Assembly: GCA_016744555.1 (NCBI GenBank)
Contig: JADGED010000170.1
Coordinates: 1 to 5,435 of the forward strand
Direction: 5' to 3'
Length of the DNA stretch: 5,435 nt
Source of the DNA: Desulfuromonadaceae bacterium
Lineage (GTDB): Bacteria; Desulfobacterota; Desulfuromonadia; Desulfuromonadales; Geopsychrobacteraceae
A model generated the notes under the pieces. It had not been told where the DNA came from, ran no database searches, and was given only the letters and a program-made list of their open reading frames with translations. Shown here one piece after another: positions 1 through 5,163 of the stretch (position 1 is its first letter; every line of letters starts with the position of its first letter). Position numbers and translations under genes: made by a program.

Positions 1-51
1 GTAGCTGACAAACTCTATCAACAATATTTATCCCCACGCTTTATCGAGTAA
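1..51 (+). CDS. C-terminal end of an unidentified protein (partial)
   Basis: Reading from base 1, the plus strand gives 16 sense codons (VADKLYQQYLSPRFIE) and then TAA. The composition (aromatics, Leu/Ile, charged residues) looks like a real protein C-terminus, and a hairpin with a T-rich tail follows 52 bases later, as expected at a gene end. The fragment is too short to identify a family, and chance readthrough cannot be excluded. If real, this gene converges on the minus-strand operon, and the insertion sequence sits between them. Confidence 0.4.
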   Translation, partial: VADKLYQQYLSPRFIE

Positions 52-103
52 AACATAAAATCTGCGTGGTTCACTTTTTAGCTCGCTGACTATTTATCCT
101 TGT

Positions 104-134
104 TCAGTCCGTATAAAACTGTTATACGGACTGA
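104..134 (+). terminator. 12-bp hairpin with T-rich tail, probable terminator
   Basis: TCAGTCCGTATA (104-115) and TATACGGACTGA (123-134) are perfect inverted complements around the 7-base loop AAACTGT. The plus strand continues TATTTATTTG, which is T-rich but not an uninterrupted T-run. It lies downstream of the stop codon at 49-51 and probably ends that transcript. The stem is only moderately GC-rich, so an operator or other palindromic protein-binding site is an alternative. Confidence 0.5.
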
Positions 135-155
135 TATTTATTTGTTATCACCGGC

Positions 156-179
156 GAATTCATATACTAACTGCGACAC
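156..179 (+). repeat. left terminal inverted repeat of the IS30-family element
   Basis: Aligned without gaps to the reverse complement of 1204-1227, 15 of 24 bases match. The inner core TGCGACA (172-178) is perfectly conserved. The outer half is poorly matched, so the outer boundary is approximate. Confidence 0.65.
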
Positions 180-205
180 CTAGTTCAATTAATGGGGTGA
201 TCTGT

Positions 206-211
206 GATAAT
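206..211 (+). promoter_or_regulatory. possible -10 box of the transposase promoter
   Basis: GATAAT preceded by TGT gives an extended -10 pattern (TGTGATAAT, 203-211), about 39 bases before the transposase start. The best -35 candidate is TTCAAT at 184-189, a weak match to TTGACA. This is a sequence-based guess only. Confidence 0.3.
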
Positions 212-249
212 GGTTTTTTCTCTCAACCGCCAAGTAAAGGGAATCAACC

Positions 250-1203
250 ATGAGCTATCTACAGATCACCCGTGAAGAAAGATATACAATTACTACTTTG
301 CGAAGGCAAGGGTACAGTATCTTGCGTATCGCGAAATACCTTGGACGTAACCGCAGCTCTATTTATCGTGAAGTTAATAGAAACCGCTGCAATGATGGTT
401 ATTATCGCCCGTTTAAGGCTGATTCGAAAACTAGAAACAGGCGGTCTTCTTCACGTCGTAATACTCAATTTGGAGCTGATGATTATGCTCTGGTTCGTCA
501 ATACCTTATAAAGGATTGGAGTCCTGAACAGGTGTCCGGGTATTTGAAACTCTCGAATCAATTGGCTATCAGTCACGAAACGATTTATCAACATATTTGG
601 GCTGATAAGAAAGCCGGTGGCACGTTATACAAGCATCTACGTGGTGCGAAAAAGAAACGTCGCAAGCGTTATGGTGCTTATGATAGCCGAGGTCGCCTAG
701 CCGGTAAGCGCCCAATTGATAGTCGTTCCAGTGCTATTAATGAGCGTTCTGAGTTTGGCCATTGGGAAATTGACCTTGTCCACGGTAAAGGAACTAAGGA
801 CTGCATCGTTACCTTGGTAGAACGCAAAACACGCTATACATTAATCGGTAAGATGACCTCTAAAACCAAAGAACAAACAAACTCAAGAACATTGAAACTG
901 ATAGCACCACGTGAAAAAACTTTTAAAACTATAACCGCTGATAACGGCACTGAATTTCACGGATATGCCGATATAGAAGCAAAAACGAATCTACAATTTT
1001 ACTTCGCCAAACCGTACCATTCGTGGGAGCGGGGGACGAATGAAAATACAAACGGACTTATTCGTCAGTATCTTCCAAAAAATATGAGTATGACGCCAAT
1101 TACTCAAGCAAAGTGTAATTCAATAGCGAAGAAACTAAATACAAGACCTCGCAAAATACTAAACTTTCAAACCCCAGAGGAGGAATTTAATGCTCACCTA
1201 TAA
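250..1203 (+). CDS. IS30-family DDE transposase
   Basis: This 317-aa protein catalyses excision and insertion of its IS by cutting the terminal repeats and joining them to target DNA. An N-terminal helix-turn-helix of IS30 type lies at about residues 6-45 (REERYTITTLRRQG, then RNRSSIYREVNRN). A second DNA-binding segment with SPEQVSGYL and ISHETIYQHIW lies at about 91-117, followed by a basic patch KKKRRKR at 134-140. The RNase H-like catalytic core shows D175 (GHWEIDLVHG), D231 (TADNGTEFH) and E265 (RGTNENTNGLIRQYLPK). D231 and E265 are separated by 33 residues, the DD(33)E spacing of the family. The ending LNTRPRK...TPEEEF is also typical. The start is supported by AAAGGGA at 236-242, seven bases before the ATG. 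The reading frame is intact, with the length and all catalytic residues present, so it may be active. I do not assign a named IS. Confidence 0.95.
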   Translation: MSYLQITREERYTITTLRRQGYSILRIAKYLGRNRSSIYREVNRNRCNDGYYRPFKADSKTRNRRSSSRRNTQFGADDYALVRQYLIKDWSPEQVSGYLKLSNQLAISHETIYQHIWADKKAGGTLYKHLRGAKKKRRKRYGAYDSRGRLAGKRPIDSRSSAINERSEFGHWEIDLVHGKGTKDCIVTLVERKTRYTLIGKMTSKTKEQTNSRTLKLIAPREKTFKTITADNGTEFHGYADIEAKTNLQFYFAKPYHSWERGTNENTNGLIRQYLPKNMSMTPITQAKCNSIAKKLNTRPRKILNFQTPEEEFNAHL

Positions 1204-1227
1204 TTGTCGCACTTCAAACTTGATATC
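1204..1227 (-). repeat. right terminal inverted repeat of the IS30-family element
   Basis: TTGTCGCACTTCAAACTTGA begins directly after the transposase TAA and continues for about four more bases. Its reverse complement matches the left end at 15 of 24 positions, including TGCGACA. The GTCGCACTTCAAA type of end recurs in IS30-family elements as I recall them. Confidence 0.7.
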
Positions 1228-1233
1228 AGGTAC

Positions 1234-1274
1234 AAAAAAAGGGACAGCCTCCAACCGGAGTCTGTCCCTTTTTT
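1234..1274 (-). terminator. bidirectional rho-independent terminator of the operon
   Basis: GGGACAG (1241-1247) pairs with CTGTCCC (1262-1268). After one C/T mismatch, CTCC (1249-1252) pairs with GGAG (1257-1260) around the 4-base loop AACC. A run of seven A (1234-1240) lies on one side and six T (1269-1274) on the other, so either strand has a U-tract after the stem. On the minus strand it lies about 23 bases after the flavodiiron stop codon and ends the operon. On the plus strand it would stop transcription leaving the IS. It starts seven bases outside the IS right end, so it appears to belong to the host operon. Confidence 0.9.
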
Positions 1275-1296
1275 ACTGTTATTAAGCTGCTACTTA

Positions 1297-2517
1297 TTAG
1301 CTACAAAACTCTTTAACCTGACGTGCCAGCGCTTGTCCCTGACTTAGAGCCAAGTCTAGTTCTGTCTGGGTTGGAGCACCCATCCACTCAATTGGCTCGA
1401 TGAACTCCCACTTCAATTTCTCGGTCAATTTGTCCAACTCACGCTGAGCACCACCGGACCAACCGGCTGAGCCAAAGCGTAATACTTTTTTGTTCCAGAT
1501 TTTTTTGCGGCGGAACATGTCGAGAACCCAAGCCATTGGCGGGAACATCTCGTATTCGTAAGTCGGCATACCGAGGATAAGTCCCGAAGATTTCCACGCG
1601 GAGGCGAGTATCTCGCCGACGTGGACGTCAGGAACTCGGTGGACGTGTACCGGCAAGCCCTCTTTGCGTACCCCTTGAACGACATTGTTAACAAGTTTCT
1701 CAGTATTGCCATACATGCTTGACCAAATAACAGTAACTTCGGCTTCGGCTGGGCCATTCATATAGCTGGCCATGCGGCTGTACGATTCGATAATTGCTTT
1801 CGGGTTTTCACGCCAGATAATGCCGTGTGATGGGGCAATTACCTTAATGTCGAGTCCGCTAAGGTGGTCAATACCTTTGGTAACAAAGGTCGAGAAGCTA
1901 GAAACGATATTGGCGTAGTAACGCAAGGCTTCGTTGCTGAAAAAGGTGTGCTGTTCGGTAGAGAGGCGATCATCAAAAAAGACCCGATCTAATTTACCGT
2001 AAGAACCAAACGCATCACAGGAGAACAAGGTACCGCTGCTCTCTTCAAAGGTCATCATGGTTTCTGGCCAGTGAATATTTGGGGTCTCGTAAAAGGTTAA
2101 AACTTTACCTTGTCCCAAGTCGAGCTTGTCACCCTCTTTAATCACATGGACGTTATCTTCGATACCACAAAAAGATTTTAACAATGCAGCTGCTTTTTTG
2201 GTTAGATAAAATTGCAGCTGTGGATTCTGGCGATGAAATTCTGGTAACCAGCTAGTGTGATCAGGCTCCATATGGTTGATGATCATATAGTCGATATTTT
2301 TTGCATCTACCGGAATAGACTTAAGTTCCGCTTCAAATTCAGCTGGTTTGCCGTCGGTATCTTCAAGTAAATCAATCAGGGCAGTTTTGTCGCCTTGAAC
2401 AAGATAAGAGTTAAGGGAAATGCCATTGGGCATAGGCCACATACCTTCGAACAACTGGTAGCTCTCCAAGTTTACTGGTAAACAATAAATTCCATCAGTA
2501 ATTTTTACAGCCTTCAT
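1297..2517 (-). CDS. fprA: class A flavodiiron protein (FprA / rubredoxin:oxygen oxidoreductase type)
   Basis: This cytoplasmic enzyme reduces O2 to water and/or NO to N2O, taking electrons through FMN from a partner such as rubredoxin; the partner is not in the window. The protein has 406 residues, the usual length for the class with no extra C-terminal rubredoxin domain. Residues 1-255 form the metallo-beta-lactamase-like diiron domain. The iron ligands fit H82, E84, D86 (NHMEPDH), H149, D168 (FSCDAFG) and H231 (APSHG), so all are present. Residues about 259-400 form a flavodoxin-like domain with the FMN phosphate loop SSMYGNTEK (266-274). I chose the ATG at 2515-2517 because AAAGGA lies nine bases before it. 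The in-frame ATG at 2536-2538 would add MTKGSLK but has no ribosome binding site and would translate through that site. It is the last gene of the operon, 64 bases after the second ATPase. Whether it prefers O2 or NO cannot be read from sequence. Confidence 0.95.
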   Translation of the reverse strand: MKAVKITDGIYCLPVNLESYQLFEGMWPMPNGISLNSYLVQGDKTALIDLLEDTDGKPAEFEAELKSIPVDAKNIDYMIINHMEPDHTSWLPEFHRQNPQLQFYLTKKAAALLKSFCGIEDNVHVIKEGDKLDLGQGKVLTFYETPNIHWPETMMTFEESSGTLFSCDAFGSYGKLDRVFFDDRLSTEQHTFFSNEALRYYANIVSSFSTFVTKGIDHLSGLDIKVIAPSHGIIWRENPKAIIESYSRMASYMNGPAEAEVTVIWSSMYGNTEKLVNNVVQGVRKEGLPVHVHRVPDVHVGEILASAWKSSGLILGMPTYEYEMFPPMAWVLDMFRRKKIWNKKVLRFGSAGWSGGAQRELDKLTEKLKWEFIEPIEWMGAPTQTELDLALSQGQALARQVKEFCS

Positions 2518-2526
2518 TTTAAGCGA

Positions 2527-2532
2527 TCCTTT
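2527..2532 (-). promoter_or_regulatory. ribosome binding site deciding the flavodiiron start
   Basis: On the minus strand AAAGGA lies nine bases before the ATG at 2517. It lies inside the coding stretch that a start at 2538 would require, and the 2538 ATG has only AT-rich sequence (ATTAACCAAAC) before it. This favours the shorter protein. Confidence 0.75.
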
Positions 2533-2581
2533 TGTCATGTTTGGTTAATATTATCTTCAATTTTTTAGGCGTTATTGCTGC

Positions 2582-3451
2582 TTAACCCTGCATTGATGAT
2601 GCCATCTTTGCAACTATTTGCGCCATAGTATCTTTGTAGTCTTCCATGTCCGCTAGCGACTGTAATTTTTGCAGTGCTTGGGGAATTTTATGATCAAAGG
2701 GGATGCGACCAATTATTGTACCGTTAAATTCTTTTGCCGCTGCGACAATATTTTTTTCAATTTCGCTATTGAAGCCACCCTTATTGATAAGCACAAAATG
2801 GGGGATGGAAAACTTCTGCACCAGTTCAGCTAAACGGCGGTAATCGGAAAGGCCTGAAAGGCTCTCTTCGACCACTGCCAAAACCAGATCGGTGCCGGTA
2901 ATAGAAGAAATCGCCTGACAGCTGGTGCCTGGCGGTCCATCGATGACAATGTATGCAATATCTTTCTCTTTTGCAAGGGCAGATGCTGCGCTACGAACTT
3001 TAGTGATTAATTTTCCACTGTTATCTTCACCGGGGATCAAGTCGGCGTGAACTAGATAACCGTTATCGGTGCTGCTGACATACCAATCACCACCTTTACG
3101 TGCTTCCATCTTGATGGCATCATGGCGGCAAACAAAAGCGCAAGCGCTGCAGCCTTCGCAATCACCCGCAATTATTATTTTGCCATCGTTATCAGTGCTT
3201 ATGGCGTCAAATTGACAGGCTGCTAGGCAGTTGCCACAACGGGTGCAACGATTGTAATCAACTTTGGCGATATCCATACCGTAATAAGCGGTGGTGGATT
3301 GATTTTCGTGGGGTAGCAAAATAGGCAAGTTAGAAGCGTTGACGTCGGCATCGACAGCAAGGACATTTTCCATCGTTTGAATGATGGCAGCTGTTACCGA
3401 TGTTTTTCCTGCGCCACCTTTACCGCTGAGGATAGCTATTTGTTTGCTCAT
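2582..3451 (-). CDS. MinD-superfamily P-loop ATPase with inserted 2x[4Fe-4S] ferredoxin domain (second copy)
   Basis: This 289-aa protein is a soluble SIMIBI-class ATPase of the MinD/ParA/Mrp type. A deviant Walker A, SGKGGAGKTS, sits at residues 9-18 with the signature lysine K11. The A' region is DADVNASN (34-41), and the Walker B region IVIDGPPGTS has its aspartate at D171. Between them lies a ferredoxin module with two CxxCxxCxxxC motifs, C69/C72/C75/C79 and C98/C101/C104/C108, able to hold two [4Fe-4S] clusters. Two such ATPases occur beside NifX-like genes in the orange-protein locus of Desulfovibrio. A role in cluster or cofactor transfer driven by ATP is inferred, not shown. It starts two bases after the preceding ATPase stops. 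AAGGAG, 11 bases before the ATG, is encoded by the last codons of that gene, so translation is probably coupled. Confidence 0.93.
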   Translation of the reverse strand: MSKQIAILSGKGGAGKTSVTAAIIQTMENVLAVDADVNASNLPILLPHENQSTTAYYGMDIAKVDYNRCTRCGNCLAACQFDAISTDNDGKIIIAGDCEGCSACAFVCRHDAIKMEARKGGDWYVSSTDNGYLVHADLIPGEDNSGKLITKVRSAASALAKEKDIAYIVIDGPPGTSCQAISSITGTDLVLAVVEESLSGLSDYRRLAELVQKFSIPHFVLINKGGFNSEIEKNIVAAAKEFNGTIIGRIPFDHKIPQALQKLQSLADMEDYKDTMAQIVAKMASSMQG

Positions 3452-3453
3452 GG

Positions 3454-4278
3454 TTATTTAAGCTCCTTGCCAATTGCCTGCTGTAGCCCCGTGTGAATTT
3501 CATCAAACTGCTGGCTGAGGATTTCTCCTTGTAGATTGGCTTTATGGTAGCGATCATCCAACAGGATGGTCAGAGCCGCCGATTTTGCTTTGTCCTGAAA
3601 AAAATCATCGACAGAATTATTGTCGAGAGCTTTGTTGGCAATAATTAGATAGGGCTTGCCCATCTGTTGCACAATCTGTTCAGTTTGTTGCATGTCGTGA
3701 AAACCAAATGGGGTTGGTTCTACAACCAGAACAATCAAGTCGGCCGGCTTTATTGCTGCAACAGCTGCGCATGAATTGCCGGGTGGGCCATCAATTACTG
3801 CGAGTTTATTTGAGTCAATTTTCTTAACCATTTCACTGATCAGATAAGTGCCTCGGGTAGAGCCAATGTTTAGGTCGCCGACGTGGACGGTATTATTGGT
3901 TCGGTTTGAATGACCTGAGCGAATATGACCTACGTCACTGTTTTGAAAAGTGATTGCTTGCTGCGGACAGACAAGTTTGCAAAGGCCACAACCATGACAC
4001 AGTGGTTCACTTAGGTAGACGGTATCAAGTATTTTATACAGAGCATTAAAACGACACTCTTTAGTGCAGATGCCACAACCATTGCAACGTTCTGCTGAGA
4101 ACACTGGTACCGGCTGGGTAATTGGCGCTGTTTCGGTGAACTCTGGTTGGAGAAAGTATTCAGCGTTGGGGGCATCGACATCAAGATCATAAAATTCGGC
4201 AGAAAATACTTGGGCGATGGAGGCGGCAAGGGTGGTCTTGCCTGCGCCACCTTTGCCACTAACAACGGTGATTATCAC
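3454..4278 (-). CDS. MinD-superfamily P-loop ATPase with inserted 2x[4Fe-4S] ferredoxin domain (first copy)
   Basis: This 274-aa paralogue of the next gene has the same design. Walker A is SGKGGAGKTT (residues 7-16), the A' region is DLDVDAPN (31-38) and the Walker B region is VIDGPPGNS with D163. Two CxxCxxCxxxC motifs (C65/C68/C71/C75 and C94/C97/C100/C104) suggest two [4Fe-4S] clusters. EPTPFGFHD (187-195) is a family-typical segment after the third beta strand; the second copy has EESLSGLSD there. The start is the GTG at 4276-4278. It overlaps the upstream TGA as GTGA, gives the usual N-terminus MIITVVSGKGG, and has GGAGG six bases before it. A start at the GTG 18 bases further up (4296) would add WRRPP-type residues unlike the family and lacks such a site. 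Both ATPases retain all nucleotide and cluster residues, so a functional pair or heterodimer is plausible. Function is inferred from family and context. Confidence 0.93.
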   Translation of the reverse strand: MIITVVSGKGGAGKTTLAASIAQVFSAEFYDLDVDAPNAEYFLQPEFTETAPITQPVPVFSAERCNGCGICTKECRFNALYKILDTVYLSEPLCHGCGLCKLVCPQQAITFQNSDVGHIRSGHSNRTNNTVHVGDLNIGSTRGTYLISEMVKKIDSNKLAVIDGPPGNSCAAVAAIKPADLIVLVVEPTPFGFHDMQQTEQIVQQMGKPYLIIANKALDNNSVDDFFQDKAKSAALTILLDDRYHKANLQGEILSQQFDEIHTGLQQAIGKELK

Positions 4279-5021
4279 TGGGGGCCTCCGCCACACACCT
4301 GATCGTTGCTGATCGGTGCTAGTTGGTCTTTAACGTATAGGTCGACCGACTCATGCACCAATTGGCCGATCCCGGCATAGACTTCAATTCCGGTTTCGCG
4401 GAAACCCTGTAGGGGGCGGCCACCAATGCCGGCAACAATAAGTTTGCTTACATGGTTGCCACTTAGCAACATAACTGGAGCAAAGCATCCACCTTGTGTG
4501 TGCCCACCGTTTAGTAGTGGGGTGACTTGCTGAATTTCATTGTCTTTAATATCGACGAGGATGTAATAAGCACATTTACCAAAATGGCCGGAGCGTTGCG
4601 CATCTAAGCCTTTATCAGAATCAGCCGGGATCGCAATACGTGTTGCACCATTTTCAGGTGCTGCAACGGTTTCTGCTTGTCCACCTGCAGCTTCTTGAGC
4701 TGGAATGTCACGAGCTAGGTCATCAAGAACAGTTTCTACCGTGCCAGTAGTGTCTTCGTGATAAGCAATTTTAGCCTTATCAAGAACTTCAGCCGCTTTA
4801 GGGCCAACATGACCGGTATAAAGGACATCTACCTTGTACTCAGCCATTAGTTGGGCGGCACCAGTTCCTGCACCGTTTGATGCTTCAATACCTTCTTTAT
4901 TATCGTGGGCATATACTTCGCCGGTGACACTATTAGCAATCATAAAACAGGCGGCGCGTCCAAAACGTGGATCAACTTCAGATTGTAACGATGCTTCTTT
5001 TGCTGTTATTGCAATAATCAT
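4275..5021 (-). CDS. double-domain NifX/orange-protein-like (dinitrogenase Fe-Mo cofactor family) protein
   Basis: This 248-aa protein contains two domains of the dinitrogenase iron-molybdenum cofactor family (NifX/NifY/C-terminal NifB fold), which bind metal-sulfur cofactors. Domain 1 spans about residues 1-105 (MIIAITAKE, DPRFGRA, VLYTGHVGPKAAEVL). An Ala/Gln/Glu-rich linker covers 106-126, and domain 2 spans about 127-235 (TRIAIPADS, SGHFGKCAYYILVD, GGHTQGGCFAPV, VAGIGGRPLQGF). The tail VCGGGPQ contains a cysteine followed by three glycines. Single-domain relatives are about 110-125 aa, so this looks like a fusion or internal duplication. Cysteines C150, C179 and C243 are possible cluster ligands, but this is not demonstrated. 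GGAG lies 11 bases before the ATG. The end overlaps the next gene by four bases, and glycine codons GGC GGA GGC provide that gene's ribosome binding site. No nif structural genes are in view, so nitrogen fixation should not be assumed. Confidence 0.88.
   Translation of the reverse strand: MIIAITAKEASLQSEVDPRFGRAACFMIANSVTGEVYAHDNKEGIEASNGAGTGAAQLMAEYKVDVLYTGHVGPKAAEVLDKAKIAYHEDTTGTVETVLDDLARDIPAQEAAGGQAETVAAPENGATRIAIPADSDKGLDAQRSGHFGKCAYYILVDIKDNEIQQVTPLLNGGHTQGGCFAPVMLLSGNHVSKLIVAGIGGRPLQGFRETGIEVYAGIGQLVHESVDLYVKDQLAPISNDQVCGGGPQ
4285..4289 (-). promoter_or_regulatory. ribosome binding site of the GTG-initiated ATPase
   Basis: GGAGG on the minus strand lies six bases before the GTG at 4278. 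It sits inside the C-terminal glycine codons of the double-domain NifX-like gene. This fixes the ATPase start and indicates translational coupling through the GTGA overlap. Confidence 0.8.
4716..4838 (-). repeat. paralogous segment, copy in the double-domain gene
   Basis: This encodes residues 62-102 (YKVDVLYTGHVGPKAAEVLD onward). It aligns without gaps to the segment encoded at 5311-5433, with 27 of 41 residues identical. The two genes therefore share a recent common origin through tandem duplication. Confidence 0.8.
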
Positions 5022-5107
5022 GGTGTGGTGTGCTCCATTTTGGGGAAATTGGAATATTGTTTATAGCCGTATTTTGCGGCAATATTAGTTGCCTCGTTAT
5101 TTACCAT
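5018..5107 (-). CDS. possible 29-aa leader ORF, speculative
   Basis: An ATG at 5105-5107 opens 29 codons (MVNNEATNIAAKYGYKQY, then SNFPKMEHTTP). They end in a TGA that overlaps the ATG of the double-domain NifX-like gene as ATGA. The composition looks protein-like, and the arrangement could couple translation of the downstream gene. Against it, no good Shine-Dalgarno precedes the ATG, and the ATG lies in a 6-bp hairpin (5095-5100 with 5106-5111). A 30-codon open frame is also common by chance. I do not recognise it. Confidence 0.25.
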   Translation of the reverse strand: MVNNEATNIAAKYGYKQYSNFPKMEHTTP

Positions 5108-5163
5108 AACGTCTTGCCGTTGGCACAGAAAAATTTAACGGCAGATTATGTTGGTTTAGGCGT
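5108..5163. other. intergenic spacer with a 7-bp inverted repeat
   Basis: This lies between the two NifX-like genes. TGCCGTT (5115-5121) and AACGGCA (5137-5143) form an inverted repeat with a 15-base AT-rich loop. No T-run follows on the minus strand, so it is not a standard terminator. It could be an mRNA processing or stability hairpin, or an operator. I see no clear promoter. Confidence 0.3.

Larger units (their letters stand above)
156..1227 (+). mobile_element. IS30-family insertion sequence, about 1.07 kb
   Basis: One transposase gene fills the element, flanked by imperfect terminal inverted repeats at 156-179 and 1204-1227. The length of about 1,070 bp fits the IS30 family, which normally carries a single DDE transposase gene. 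The right repeat starts at the base after the transposase stop codon, a compact arrangement usual for IS elements. I found no convincing 2-3 bp target duplication: GGC precedes the left end and AGG follows the right end. The exact ends are therefore uncertain by a few bases. The element lies between the end of a probable plus-strand gene and the terminator of the minus-strand operon, so it breaks no gene that I can see. Confidence 0.85.

Noticed and set aside
272..511. 79-codon plus-strand frame inside the transposase gene
   Set aside because: Out-of-frame shadow of a well-supported IS30 transposase, with no family features. IS30 elements normally use a single frame.
1425..1757. 110-codon minus-strand frame inside the flavodiiron gene
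   Set aside because: It overlaps the conserved flavodoxin domain in another frame, and its translation shows no recognisable domain.
4011..4265. 84-codon minus-strand frame inside the first ATPase gene
   Set aside because: It lies in another frame of the Walker A and ferredoxin coding region. Its proline- and serine-rich translation looks like a shadow.
5053..5086. AATATTG/CAATATT inverted repeat
   Set aside because: It is AT-rich with a 20-base gap and lies near coding sequence; it is likely chance.
4834..5088. 84-codon plus-strand frame opposite the NifX-like gene start
   Set aside because: Antisense to a conserved coding region, with no plausible ribosome site or known domain.
5121..5136. 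TGGCAC resembling a sigma-54 -24 element
   Set aside because: It is on the plus strand, pointing away from the operon, and no TTGC-type -12 element follows at the required spacing.
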